Origin: Ampullaceana balthica
Lineage: Eukaryota; Mollusca; Gastropoda; Lymnaeidae
Assembly (NCBI GenBank): GCA_944989445.1
Contig: CALYLW010001187.1
Coordinates: forward strand, 105,001-169,000
Length of the DNA stretch: 64,000 bases
Reading direction: 5' to 3'
Positions 1 through 12,639 of this stretch are shown piece after piece (position 1 is the stretch's first letter; the number at the start of each line of letters is the position of its first letter). The position numbers and the translations under genes are program-made. The notes below the pieces were generated by a model. The model was not told the origin of the DNA. It did no database searches and saw nothing but the letters and a program-made list of their open reading frames with translations.

Positions 1-867
1 TATATATATATATATACCAGCTGACCCGTCGGGCGTTACAACGATTTCAGAAGAAAGGCAATAAAGGAAAAAGAAAAGCAATTAGTTGGTCTTCTTAAAA
101 ACAATTATGACAGAAATTATCACGGAAGTGTACTAAAGAAATGCACAAAGTTTCATGGTGATCGCAAAAGATAAATTATATTTTAAAAGCTTCCATAAGG
201 AAAAAGATGAAACTGAAGGACCCTGTTCTCAAAATGATACAGAATGTTATAAGGTAGATTGCCATTCCAATAAAAAATTAATTAAATTATAAGGTCGAAC
301 TTAATTATAAAGCTTGTAATAGTTTTAAAAAATAATGTAGGCATTCGATCTTGAATGGCGCAAAATGTAATTTTTAAATTCCTATAAATTACAAGCTGGA
401 TCATGATGGATGTTATGGTCTCTAGTATATCTTAGCGTTGCGTCTACTCTGAACACTCTGCCACTCTACCTTTCAATGACAAGTACAACTCCAGTGTACA
501 AGAACCAAGTTCTTTATTCACATACACATTCTGATATCTCTCATTACACCATACAAACTTACTCTCAAAGTCCAGACTACACTACTGGTCCAATAGCTGT
601 ACATCTATCCACATAGTATCCGAAGCTGACTCTCATATTATATGTCTACACTAAAAACTATCTCGAGTCCCTAATCTCACACCTGGGATCCTACTTTTTC
701 AGCCAAACTCCGCAGTACTCTGTCCTGTCTCCTGTCTCCTACCTCTGTCTAAGTCGTGGCCATATTTCATAATAATACTCCACGTGTCACACACGCCAAA
801 ACGCAGTTCCCCTACAGTGATTCTCATACTCCTGACAATGATAATGAATATGTGTGTTGATATTTGT
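1..867. other. AT-rich stretch without recognised gene
   Basis: A short (TA)8 run at 1-16 opens the window. Beyond it the sequence is AT-rich with no exon, RNA gene or repeat that I recognise. A 68-codon open frame at 410-616 has no family resemblance and is probably chance. Confidence 0.4.
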
Positions 868-1070
868 GGCAGCTGGATAGTGAAGTCAATGGTGCGCTCG
901 CCTCACAAAATGAGGGGCGTGGGATATAGCCCACTTAAAGCCACAATAATAAATGTTGATAATTGACTATTGCTAAAAAGTCATCAGCGAGAAGATGGGT
1001 CTTAAGGGGTTCTAATGGAAGCATTAGAACCACTTCGACCACGAGGTTACGGGACACACACACACACACA
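868..1070 (+). repeat. tRNA-derived SINE, family 1, copy 1
   Basis: The head GGCAGCTGGATAGTGAAGTC resembles a tRNA 5' half with a box-A-like block. The block at 903-928 (GAGGGGCGTGGGATATAGCC) sits where box B is expected; the second copy at 4289 has the better GTGATCGAGCCC. The unit ends GAGGTTACGGGA followed by a (CA)n tail at about 1053-1070. The copy at 4289-4516 aligns along the whole length, which defines the unit at about 205-230 bp. Confidence 0.75.
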
Positions 1071-2726
1071 GAATATTTAAGTATCAAAAACATGCATATA
1101 CCAACTATACAATGTTTAAATTATTTTTAAAATAACTCCTATAAAGATAAGTATGACCCCAAACAACAAAAAATGTTTGTCGGAAGATAAACATAATCTT
1201 TATCGAAAGTGTTGTCAACAACTTTCCCAAGGCACCCTATCAAAAGGATGAAAGTTGCTGGTAGCCGGTTTAAAAAGAAATCTTTATATGGCTCATATGT
1301 ATCTCATATAAGGAAAGGAACGTCGTTAAAGATCACTGGGCCAAAACAGTGCAATATACAAGTACACAACACTGATGATTTAACACATTTTTTCAAAGAT
1401 CTTGTGAAATCGAATAGAATAGAAAGTGTTTAAAGTTTACCAAAGAAAAAACCTAATAATAAGGGCTCCAGGCCAAGAAGGAATTGACATTAAGGGTTCA
1501 ATGCTCTATTTGCCATTTATGAACCCAGTATTAAATGCTTAAAAAACATTTTATAAAATCTCATATGATTTTAACAAACGAAATTGTGCCTATTGCCCTC
1601 TTATAAGTTGTATTTTTAAAAAAAATTTTAGTTAGAAACCTTTGCTAGAGTGTAATCAACAACATTGAGCAGTTTTATACAATTTAATAAATAAAATAAA
1701 ATTGTTACATTATACATCTTAAAAAGTAAAAAAAACAACCTATAATTAGAAAGCCAGGCACATTTAGTACAAGATAAAAGTTATAGCTTATCTGGGTTTT
1801 TTTATATGGATCATAATGGATTTAGTTATTTAAATTTTAATATTGGCTATCACGTTTTTATGTACTAAGTTTGGTCAAGATCCTTCTAATGGCAAAACAG
1901 CTAACGCTTAAACTAATATTTCTATAGCTCATATTGGTAAAAAAACAAAAACAACATTATTGGCACCCGACGACCCATGAGTGTTACATTAAAAATCTTT
2001 TTTGCAATTGATGAATGTTGTAGTAAGATATTATATTAAGGACATGCACACAGACAGACATACTTTCATTTTAATTGTTTAGATTGGTCAATTTTGGTAA
2101 AATCTGTCAATAATGAAGTAGCCATAAAGAATTTTCGATTGAACCGGTCTTTAGCAATGCCCGCATTGGTAGTAACTTAAAAGATAATGACTGATATTGC
2201 TGTATAGTAACCTGTGGTACAAGCCCGAGAAGTCAAGTGTGTCTTTTATAATTAGTCTATGAAAACTTTGAAACTCCCATTTATAATTAGAATGTCTTAT
2301 AAACAGCATTAAAAACCCCACCACAATTTTTACAAAGTCATGAAAACTAAGCTTTCAAAATATAGTTTTGCATTAATTTGATGATATAATTTAGTTGATT
2401 TTTTAAAAAGCTGTTCCTAGTACATATTGATAGCACGATGCAAAGAAGCCCCCGCAACCCACACTATATTTACCCTATTTAATCCTTACTGACACGCACT
2501 TCCTGTTGTTAATGAAAACAAAAATTAACTTTTCTATAGATCAGCAACTCAAATCAACATAACACTTTTCTATCGTCAATTTTCACGATTGCAGATTCAC
2601 TATAGTTACTTTAGTTGCAAAGGAAAGGGCAAGGTGCAAGTGGTTTTAAGTTAGGTGGAAGGAAATCCTTTAAAAGAAAACCTTGATAATCACTAATCTA
2701 TAATTAACACATGTTAATAGACTTAC
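1071..2726. other. Noncoding stretch left of gene A exon 7
   Basis: AT-rich. From about 2150 to 2726 it aligns with intron 7 of genes B (15400-15890) and C (45770-46260), so it is duplicated intron. From 1071 to about 2150 that alignment is lost and the expected terminal exon of gene A is absent. A 74-codon frame at 1209-1433, rich in Lys and Ser, is of unknown nature and probably not a gene. Confidence 0.45.
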
Positions 2727-5700
2727 AATTTTCTGCAGTCAGAAAATATGTCTTGTACAAACGTGTTATCAACATTTGGAAAATGTCCTCTAGCGAGCAC
2801 AAAGAGCTCTTTTAAAGTGGCATGAAATGTTGCTATACATTGAAGCAGTTGAATAAGCTATTGATAAAAAATAAAATTAATTTATGAAGTTAAGTTTATT
2901 ATTATATATATTTATAAATTATAATTATATTTCAGTTGCTGTGGATAATGACCATAACCAACCATAGGATGGCCTCGCTACTGTGGATAATGCTCATACA
3001 ACCCATAGGATGACCTCATTGTGTGTATTGTGCTTACATCGACACTAGGATGACTTCGCAAGCGTGGATAATAGACATACCTACCCTAGGATGACCTCGT
3101 TTGTGTGGATAGTGGGCATATCTCCCTATGATGACCTCACTCGTGTGGATAAGGCCCATATCAACCCTAGGATGACCTCACTTGTGTGGATAGTGGTCAT
3201 ATCTCCCTATGATGACCTCACTAGTGTCGATAATGCCCATATCAACCCTAGGGTAACCTCACTTGTGTGGATAGTGGTTACATCTATACCCTATGATGAC
3301 CTCACTTGTGTGGATAGTGGTCACATCTACCCTATGATGACCTCACTCATGTGGATAATGCCCATATCAATCCTAGGATTACCTCGCTTGTGTGGATAGT
3401 TGTCACATCTATACCCTATGATGACCTCACTCGTTGTTAATGCCCATATCAAACTTAGGATGACCTCGCTTGAAAGTATAATACTCATACCAACTATAGG
3501 TTCACAGTACTTTACAGACATTCCCAACATCTTGAATAAAGACATTGTGGTCTTAATCACACTAAACATAGTTGTGTATACAAGTTAATATAAGAAATCC
3601 AGATTTTGTCGTATATCCACCAACGAGCAGTAGTTAGGAAGATTGAGATTAGCACATATAATCATCTATCCATAACAGAAAATTAAATTTAACTTTATTA
3701 CTTATTAACAATCAACCTTTTTTACTTTATAAAACACAAGTTAAATCAGTTATAAGTTATTACATTCACACACTTTTTTGCGAACCGTTTAACATTGCAG
3801 GCATTAAAAGCAAAAAAATTATTATAGTGAATGACAAGTTCAGACCCCTTAAAATATTGAAAGACTTGACCTTACCTCATTTTCAACGGTATTACTAAAT
3901 TCATTGCACACCCATTTTATTTTGGAGACGGGCATGGCAGGCGATAACATGCGCCAGACATAGCGCGCGCCGTAGATCCCTTCAGCATTGAATTCTACCA
4001 ACAAATTTGGATGTGTGATCAGCAAATCCTGCCAGACTGTGTAGCTTATCATCTCAAAATCTGTCGGAGAGTGGAAAGTGTGGAAATGTCTTAACATAAA
4101 GATTCACAGCTCTAACTTCATGCTTTGATAATAATCATTTTGAGGATGCATTTAAAATATATATATAAAGAGATATTTCCTTTATAAATCATTAAGACTT
4201 AAACATGTCCTTTACAGTAAGTAAAATCGCGTGAATAGAAAATACGTTGTTTAAACCAAGTTTTTTTGCGTTGCTAACATTTTTTTTTGGCGGCTGGATA
4301 GCGAAGTCAGTAGTGCGCTCGCCTCACAAGCTGAGGGGCGTGTGATCGAGCCCACTTTAAAAGCCACAATAATAATTTTGATGAATGACTATCGCTAAAA
4401 AGTCCTCCGCTGACCTGGAGAGGAGATGGGAGCCGCCAAGGTCTACCAAGCACCGAGAAAGTTTTAATGGAAACATTAGAACCCTTTACGACCAAGAGGT
4501 TATGGGACAAAAAAAACATCATTTTTAGGGGGGGTCAAAGGTCTAATAATTTTGATTGTATGGTGAATTGTAGGCAATAACTTATATCATTGTCTTATTT
4601 CTGTAAAATATATGACACAATAAATTGATGGAAACATGCATATGAAATATAATAGAAAATTTTAAATAACAAAAGAATAGTTCCAATACCAATTAATATA
4701 ACATGTTTAATTTCATTCTTTTAAAATATTCTTTGGTCATAACAAGGTCCAAATTAAATTATTCTTCCAAAAAAATATAGGTTTTCTTTGGGGTTTGTTG
4801 TTTGTGTTGCCTTTAACGCTTTGTATTTTTTTATTCAATAAAAAGAAAGAAAAATTAAAGCTATAACAAACAAAAAAGACGATAGATCAGCAACAATTTA
4901 AGAGGTGATATTTAGTTACCTGTATTTAGCACACACATTATTCAAATCCTGGGTTTCAAATTTTTCTGAAAATCTTATGGTTGTTTTATTCATATCTACA
5001 ACCTTTAAAAAATATTGGCGTTAAAAAACAAATTTGCTCATTGATTAATCGCTATAAGACCGAACACGAATTTAAATAGGCGGAAACAAAATATCGCAAA
5101 ACTTAAAGTAAAAGTTTGCGTTTAATACACAAAGCTCAAAATTAAAGTAACTTTTAAAACGAATTAATAAAACTCATCAACGCACCTCCAAATACCCAAT
5201 TGTCACTTGCAAAAATATGAATACGCGTAAGTAATGGACAACTCTGGGTCCATAGTTCGAGAATAGTGTCTGACAACATGCAATAGTCGACGTGAATTGA
5301 GTTGAGGCGAGGGAATTTCTGAGAATATTTTATACATAAAATTTTTATTAACAAACATATTCTGGGCAATGTAATTGTATTAATAGTTAAACTTATAGTC
5401 CAACATGTAACATATTAACTCAAAACCTAAATTTGGAAATAACCACAAAAAAATCACTTTTAAACCTATAAGCAAAAAATAAAAACTAATACATTTTAGT
5501 AGAGTTTATTACTGATGTGATAATAACCTGCATTTCTGCTACGATTGCTTCCTCCCGGTAGTCAAGAATGGGATTGCGAAAGAAGTCCCTTAGCGATAGA
5601 TTTGAAACGGTGTCTCCAACGACATCAGAAAGAAAGCCTAAAAATTCCATACCGAATTCGAGCTGAAATTGTGCCCCCTCTATGTGCAGTGTCTATAAAA

Positions 5701-8331
5701 TATTAAATAGAAAACACTAAAATAAATAAGGTGTAACGACGATACATTACTAGTCTTATATTAACTTGCTTTGTACGTTTAATCGGAACCGTCCCACTAT
5801 TTGTTTATAATTTTTTCACGTGCCCAATTCACGCGTTGACGCCGACCGTCACTGTTCACACCCCCTAACGTCCCTACGCCCAGTTTTAAAACCAGGGGAG
5901 ATAATTGTGGTTCAGTCTGTAAATGTCGCGTTTAAAAATAATCACTACTTTTAGTTATGTCTCCTATATAATGGATTTATAGTCAAAAGGTAAGCTGGCT
6001 TTGCACTTACTGTAAAATGCGTAGACTAAAAAGTAGAAAATTTGTGTATTTTTAATATAAGACTAGTTTTTAAAAAGTGTTTTTAATGTTGATTATTTTT
6101 AAAAATCTTTGTTAAACGCCCTGAAATACGGCAACTATGATTTTTTTCTAATATTTAGGGATATTTGAATATCAATGGGATAGGTATATGGTAATTAAAA
6201 GTTTCTTAAAAAGTATTGCATATTTTGAAATTAAAAAATTGTACTGATGTGTATCCTTTCCAAAAAAAAAGATGTGATGGAGGGGGAGGGGGGTAAGCGG
6301 GGTTAGCACTGTTAGGTATTCACATAAGGATAAAGATCATAACTAGAGTGCATTTTTAGTTTATGGACGCCAATAGAAGGGTGATCGATTGAGTTGTGTT
6401 GAAATTAACTAGTAATAAAATAAATTTAAAAACATATCATATGAAAAGTGTCATTGCCTTAAATTATTGTTAACGTTCGAAGAAATTGACATAAAATTTT
6501 ATTTCATTTTATAAATAAGAAACGAAATACGTTTACCATTTATACTTTATCAAGCGTCAACAGCATAAAACATTTTTTGTAATAATTTGATAATATAAAT
6601 ATTATTATTTATATTTTTCTTTATAAGCCCCTTTCCTTTATTACACGTTAATTAAGATACATGGATGATTCATAACTTTAAAAAAAAACACACAATGAAA
6701 TAGAATTATTATTATAAATGAAATACCCTTCCCATGATTTAAACATAAGGAAAACACAATTCTTTCTGCAACTTATCAGCAGGAACTAATGACTGTACCT
6801 CAATAGCTTTCTGTCCCCTGATTAAACCTTTAGCGGCGTTTAGTAAATCATAGAATTCATTTTCCTTAAGCCATCCCAGCTTAAGATTGTAAATTTTAAT
6901 TTTTTTCAGGCTAGACACATTCAAGAGTTCCGAAATTTTTTGAAAATTGACGATAATTTGCCTGGCCCTATATTTATATATTTTCATGAAATATACTTCC
7001 ACTTCTTCTAAGTAGGATGGCAATAAGTTGCCCAATTTGATGGCGTTGCAACCAAAGAAGAAGAAATTTAAAGATACCTTTGTAACAAAACATAGCTACG
7101 TGAAAAGTGCATATCCGGGCTAGAAAACAAGGAAAAAAATGTTGAACACTAGGTTACATGGCTTAAGAATTAATGAATTCTCCTATGGAAATTACAAAAA
7201 AATATTGTGAGTATTATTATTTTATTTTGTCAAAATATTTTTAGTTTTCTTAATGTTTTTAACAGCATTTATCTTTGCCGTATAATTTAACATATCAGTA
7301 TATTCAAGTGTTTTTACTTAGTAATATTGCTGATACATGGAATACGTTACCGGGTATAACATCCAGACGAAGTTTTTCACCAAATTCTCTCTCTAAATTT
7401 GTATTTCGTGGAAAGAAACTAAATCCCATTTTCCTCCAAAGAACTCCGTCATAGAAGCCATTGCGCCAATTTTTACAAACCTTTAAAACGGGAAACAATT
7501 TTCGAGAGCTGACATCATCAGTCTTGTTTTTTTTTAAAATCAATATAAGTGTTTTGTTAAGGGAAAAATTGTTTTAATGTTATATTTTTGCAATATAACA
7601 ATACATTTATTGGAACACTGAGAAATATTGTAAACACCCGTGTTTAGAATTATATTTAAATAATTAGAAGACCTCAATTGATAATATATTGAAACTTGAA
7701 AGGCAGTAGAGAGGTGTGTTGTAATTTTTCTTTAAGTAATTTGCCCCTTAGTTTTGCAAGTTGTTTGGTGTTTTTTTTCGCGACAGTATATTATGGAAAG
7801 AGCTATCAAAATGTTAAAATTGTAAGTCAATGGGTTATTCAATATATGTTATTTATAGAACAATTTCAAAATTATGAAAATTGTATATTCAACATTCTAT
7901 GCCTATGAGTAAATTCAGAGTTATTATTTTAAATTCAATCAAAAGATCAAAACAGGTATATGGTATCATATACCTACTCGTTTATACTTCAACTGATCCA
8001 TTTATCTACAAATATTTCGTATGACGCGCTTATATGGTTTTCTTAAAGTTCTGTCGTAGACAACATTACACAGATTCTCCCTTACAGCACCCACCCACCT
8101 ACCAACAATGCTATAGACCTGCCCAAGCTATTAAATATTTATTACCATTGCCATGGCACATCTGTCTACATTGTTTTCCAATTTTAAATATATTTCCCTC
8201 AAAACAGGTGCAGGAAGGTCGCTCCAGGAAATATATTTTCTTTGGTCAAGATTAACCATAAAACAAACTTCGGACAAATTGTGTCGTGGAGTGCGTCCCT
8301 TTCGTTTCTGTGTTTTACTAGACCGGCTCAT
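2727..8331 (-). CDS. F-box/LRR gene A (FBXO39-like), partial
   Basis: Probable SCF ubiquitin-ligase substrate adaptor. Exons read on the minus strand: 1 = 8331-8146, 2 = 7480-7351 (3' end uncertain), 3 = about 7095-6799, 4 = 5692-5528, 5 = 5318-5186, 6 = 4060-3876, 7 = 2857-2727. Exon 1 starts at ATG 8331 and ends in phase 0; it carries the F-box core (SWSDLPAPVLREIYLKL, then DRCAMA) which continues as VCKNW...LWRKM at the start of exon 2. Exons 3-6 hold LRR-like strands such as FPRLNSIHVDYCMLSD and a CPLLTRIHIF segment. Several junctions are canonical: TTCTCAG before exon 5, GAG/GTAAGG after exon 6, TT/GTAAGT after exon 7. Lengths and phases of exons 4-7 match gene C. No terminal exon like those of B and C is visible to the left, so the 3' end is outside the window or lost. 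The exon 2/3 junction is unsolved because the apparent phases disagree. FBXO39/FBXO33 affinity is inferred from the F-box and from a C-terminal DCRKL motif. Confidence 0.72.
2968..3490 (+). repeat. ~40-bp minisatellite, about 13 copies
   Basis: Direct repeats of about 40 bp, each beginning near GATGACCTCACTTGTGTGG and continuing through TATCTACCCTAT or CATATCAACCCTAG. Two alternating sub-variants suggest an 80-bp higher-order unit. It lies in intron 6 of gene A. Introns 6 of B and C hold only a single related segment (around 17790 and 46590), so the expansion is specific to copy A. The open frame that runs through it on the plus strand (3064-3399) is a by-product of the repeat. Confidence 0.85.
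4289..4516 (+). repeat. tRNA-derived SINE, family 1, copy 2
   Basis: The head GGCGGCTGGATAGCGAAGTC, a box-B-like GTGATCGAGCCC and the tail GAGGTTATGGGACAAAAAAA match the copy at 868. This copy keeps an extra internal block (GACCTGGAGAGGAGATGGGA). It lies in intron 5 of gene A. Confidence 0.75.
5790..5990 (-). repeat. Truncated TTAA-family repeat (subfamily I), intron 3 of gene A
   Basis: On the minus strand this shows the 5' part of the repeat described at 23076: CTATAAATCCATTATATAGG, then a CAGACTGAACC block and the CACGTG-containing middle. The right half is missing. The remainder of intron 3 (5693-6798) shows no recognisable feature. Confidence 0.6.
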
Positions 8332-8815
8332 CTTTAATCATTTAAAGTTTTTTTTATTCAAATAATTTTAATTTGGTGTTTGGAATGAAGTTAAATGTTC
8401 AGAGACGATGCAAGCTGGTGAGTCCAATAAAAGTCCTATATGAATTCCCATTTTCTTTTTCTTTTAAAATATGCATACTTGTTTATAAAAGTATATTAAG
8501 TGATTAAAAAGAGATTCTAGGTCTAGAAACGTGGGTCTTTTTATATGAGAAAAATAGAATTTTAGTTAAATAAAATATTAGAATTTAGTATTAATATGTT
8601 TTTTTTTAAATTCCTTTTTTCAAATTATAACTTTTCTTTTAAAACTTAGGAAAAAAATTAACTGTTATAAGAAACAAAAAACTGCTTCCGTGTAATAGTT
8701 AACAAAGAATAAGAGCTATTATCTCTTTATCAAACTTTATCAAACACAATCCATTACCGTACTGTCTAAATATATGCAAAAGAATCCTTCAAGAAATTAA
8801 ATAAGAATAGCTAGA
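8332..8815. other. 5' flank of gene A
   Basis: AT-rich sequence upstream of the gene A start codon. The block around 8385-8450 (TTCAGAGACGATGCAAGCTG) recurs upstream of B (31675) and C (58180), so it belongs to the duplicated unit and may contain promoter or 5' UTR. No confident TATA box can be chosen. Confidence 0.45.
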
Positions 8816-8821
8816 TCATAG

Positions 8822-9078
8822 GTTCCAAAACTTTTTCTCTTGGCGACCCCTTTTTATAATAGCCATATGACCCATGACCCCAATGCAATTAAACATAAGG
8901 TTTTATAAATTCTCTATTAGGTATTTGGTGTTGAATGTATTTATATGTACGAGTACGAATTTAGCATTGCAAAATTGCATTATAGTGAATATTTTTAGTG
9001 GAATGAAAAAACTGTCGCCTTCAAACCACGCAGAAAACATTTCGGGGGTCGAGACCCACAGGTTGGGAAACGTAAGCT
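8822..9078. mobile_element. hAT-type MITE remnant
   Basis: The left end AGGTTCCAAAACTTTTTCTC and the right end GACCCACAGGTTGGGAAACG form degenerate inverted ends of the common CAGTGGTTCCCAAAC kind. Internal GGCGACCCC and GGGGGTCGAGACCC also pair. There is no coding capacity and no clear target duplication. Confidence 0.5.
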
Positions 9079-9879
9079 AGAATTATTAATTATTAATCAC
9101 GTCATAAGTAAGTAAAGAAGGAAAAGAGACGAAGAATTGTATGAATAGCTCAAGGTCGACGAAATTACTTTTCTTTAATTTGTTTAGGGTGAATGATCTT
9201 TTGATTTCAAAGTGACAAAAGAAAGAACAAGTTTTGTCGGCCTCATGTCGTTTGCAAATCGTGTGATGTCAAAACAAGATGATTTAGTTGAAGAAGGATT
9301 TTATTTACGAGAAACATATAAAGAAGTTGTAAATGACTAGACAAAGATGATAGATTAATGAAAAGCGTTATCAGAGTTAATAAATTTATCGAAAGTTGTA
9401 TCAGATGTCTATGTTATCTTTAGAAAAAGAAATTGTTTCAATATTTTTTTTTCAATAACAAGAATATGTTTGTAAGACAAAGTTTAAGATTTATATTTTA
9501 ATTCTGTAAAATATTATTTTTAATATTCATATACTATAATACTTTTTCATTAGGATAGTAATTGATGTAATTTGAAACTCAGACTTGGCATTTAAAAAAA
9601 AACTATTTATACTAATTTTTTACCTCACAAAAAATCAACTGTTGACTATTTACCCAAAACAAATAAATCTTCTCTCTTCCTTAATTTTAAAAGTCAGTTT
9701 CAAGTTATGCCAATTGAAATATTTTATTCAAATTTTTTGTTAAAAATCTAATTCTGCAGTAACATTTTATATTGTTGGTTTTTTAATGTACTTGACAAAC
9801 GCGGTAAAGCTATAAATTATACAAGAAAGATTTTATCTTAAGAATAATTTTAAAATATTTATACATTTCAAAAAGGGAT

Positions 9880-10110
9880 TTTCAATAAAGGCTTGACGTA
9901 TAATTTTGTGTTCTCCGCGAAAGCAGGTATTTGTACTCTGGGTCCTCCCAGCTCCGAATGGTTACCTTACCCTTGGCGAAACAAAGGTGGCTTAGAAATA
10001 GCGTGGTCACTGTTAGCTGTGGCGTGTGTTCGCTGTGTCACTTGCTATTATGTTCTTAGCAGAACGTAGCACGCAATGATCTTCTCTATTGAAGGAGCTA
10101 GCAGTAATAA
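9880..10110 (+). repeat. tRNA-derived SINE, family 2, in 5' flank of gene A
   Basis: Contains CCCAGCTCCGAATGG, AAACAAAGGTGGCTTAG, GCTGTGTCACTTGC and TTCTTAGCAGAACGTAGC, all shared in the same order with copies at 39936 and 58981. The tRNA-like head is worn here. It sits at the equivalent place in the 5' flank of all three F-box genes, so it was there before the triplication. Confidence 0.6.
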
Positions 10111-11330
10111 ATGAGACATAAGACTAATGATAAGATACCAAAGTTTGTGCAACATTGTATACAATATTTTCATTTTTTTTTAAAGATGAAATTTACTAAA
10201 GAAAATAACTGTACTTTCTTCATGTTTGTATATATCTTTTACTTTCTTTTCACAATTTTTTAGATGATTTTATTAACTTAAATTGAAATAGATGCCAAAC
10301 ATTGTATGCTGATGTTATACTTAAAATGATATTAGAACACAGTCTATTGTAAAAAAAGATTTAAACATTTTGACGGTATAAAAACTGCAAAACGACGGAT
10401 GTAAGAATTTATCTTAAAGGGGAAAAATTAGTTTTGGATATTAATTGTGAATTGGGAAAGTGTGTATATTTTTTAGGGCTGCTACTGATTTTAAAAAATG
10501 TTTGATTAATGGGGAAAAATTGAATCGATTAATTGATTAATTTCCATTAATTATTTTTTATAATGCATATATAGATCCCGTTAAGTTGAGATTCATTATT
10601 TCGCGAAATCGGTTAAGTCGCGGTAGTTCCATAGCTCCAAAATTTGGTGACGTAACACAGCAAATTCGTTCTGCTTTGCAAGAAATAAGGAACAAAACTT
10701 TTTTTTAAAGTATTCCCGTCTAAATAAATAATAATAACGCATTGGAAAGTATGGAAGTAACAAAATATATATAAATTATTACTAAATTGAAGAAATAGAG
10801 ATATTTTCTTAAATTCTAATCGAATTTTAATTTATCAAATTAATTTTAATCTATTAAAATTTTAATCGATTAATTAACCGTTAGTTTATGCAGTTCTAAT
10901 TTGTTTTATATAATTTGTAATTTGTTTGTATTTGTATTTTTTTTTGAGGGGGGTGAAATGGGGGTTAAAATTTGTACATATTTATTCTGCAAATACAGCC
11001 TCTCTGAATCTTTTATCTCATTAAATAAAATTCAGAGTGTAATGTTCTTTTAAAAAAAAATCATTTTCTAATTTTGAAGAATGTAAATAGTTAGAAATAC
11101 TTAAGCATTACATTTTATTGAAGAAAACTGCACTTCTTGATTATAGATAAGCTTAGCTTAAATACTTAAAATAAACGGAAAATATAATATATTTCATAAA
11201 TTATACAAATGTTAATTGTCAAGTGGCATACTTTCTGTCTACTCATGTCATTAATTTTCCCTTATTAAATGTGCTATTAATAAGCTTTTTCCTTCACTTG
11301 ATTCAATATTCCTTGCGCGTTTCTAAATTT
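10111..11330. other. AT-rich flank, duplicated upstream of gene C
   Basis: No gene is seen. Around 11090-11330 it aligns with 61250-61450 (shared AAGAAAACTGCACT and CTTGATTCAATATT), which shows that the duplicated block reaches at least 3 kb upstream of the F-box start codons. Confidence 0.45.
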
Positions 11331-11331
11331 A

Positions 11332-11740
11332 CTAGTGTATTACCCGTCAAAAATGACGGAAGTTTTCAGCTGAAATCTATTTATTTTGAAAAAATGCACT
11401 ACGGCGCCGACCTTTTCAAAAGCCCAACTAACTTGTCCTTGTTTGATAAATACGAAATATTAAACTTCCTGAAATGTCCACAAAGTATTTTATAATAGAG
11501 GTTATAGGGCGCCTACGGCGCCCCCTTTGTTTTTTTATTTTATAATTAACCATCATCAAATCCTCTTTCTACATTGTTCCCTTTTCAAAAAATTAAAATA
11601 TGAGCTAAAACAATGACGTCATATAATATTTTTGTACAGCGCATCTTTAATTTGCACACCTTTTGATGCACACCTTGTATTAAATATAAGATCAAACAAT
11701 GACGTCATATAATACATTACAAACATACATACATAGAGAC
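11332..11740 (-). mobile_element. Short Helitron-like non-autonomous element
   Basis: Read on the minus strand it ends in the hairpin CCGTCATTTTTGACGG followed by GTAATACACTAG, i.e. hairpin plus a CTAG terminus as in Helitrons. A second GC-rich hairpin (GGCGCCGTAGGCGCC) lies further in at about 11507-11523. Homology to the flank of gene C stops at about 11330 and resumes at about 11750, which brackets the insertion. The inner part, with two TGACGTCATATAAT blocks, matches 29340-29460 in the larger element. No protein is encoded. Confidence 0.55.
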
Positions 11741-12639
11741 AACGGGAATTTTGAATATTGATGACACCATAATAATAAAAAAATAAATCATTTCTTGCAT
11801 AAATATAAAACTCGTTGTAATCTGATCAACAATGAGGAAACACTCTATGGAATTAATGTATATGCATAAAAGAAAATTAAAATTAAATACGATATATTGA
11901 ATTACATTTTGCCTTAATTAAAGTTTGACTCTATGTCAACATTTATTCAGTAACCACGTGAGCGTGCATAGAAAATGAAATAATATGAATTTAGAGCGAT
12001 ACTAAATTAAATTATTAAACAAATCACAAAATGACTGCCTGGACTTTTTCATAAACTATAAAATACTAAACGGATTATGTAATCCAAACCTTAAGATATA
12101 AAATTTAATTTTAGAAAATAATAATTTCTTATATGTTTCGGGACCGCAATCAATACTCTAATTTTTATTGTTATATTAAAGTTGATGCTTTGTGAAAACA
12201 TTTATTTTAACAATTGTATATTTTCAAAGGGCCCGCAGTTATTAGTCTGATTGTCATGGCTGTAAATAATTTTGGGGTTTTGTCAAGACATATTCGAAGA
12301 TATTATTTTTAATGTTTGCTTTTCGGGAGTTTTAGTGGGAGGGGGGGTCGGGAGTGATGAGGTAACATAATAATTGACACAGATGCGCAAAAGGATGTCG
12401 AATAAACTGATACTTTTGAAAGGTTGTTCTAGTCACTAATTGACATTGACCGCAAGGAGAATCTCATGTATTAATGTGTTTGGGTCCATTTAATACTCTC
12501 GAATTCTTCATAGAATTATGTTGCAGTTTTATAGATGAGTGCAATTATATAAAATGACCAAGTATATTATTAATTAATTAAAATATAAAGGGAAATAATA
12601 TTGTTTTCAACATCATCCAAAATATAAAAAATTTGTTGT
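11741..12639. other. AT-rich duplicated flank
   Basis: Aligns with 61520-62040 (shared ATGAGGAAACACTCTATG-like block), again as part of the F-box block. No coding exon or RNA gene is apparent. Confidence 0.4.

Noticed and set aside
1209..1433. 74-codon basic frame as a small gene
   Set aside because: No recognised motif, no splice context and no counterpart beside genes B or C; kept only as a remark.
3064..3399. 111-codon repetitive frame
   Set aside because: By-product of the 40-bp minisatellite; no conserved frame in related segments of B and C.
2968..3490. CRISPR-like array of direct repeats
   Set aside because: No unique spacers; the whole 40-bp unit repeats, and the context is an intron of a eukaryotic gene.
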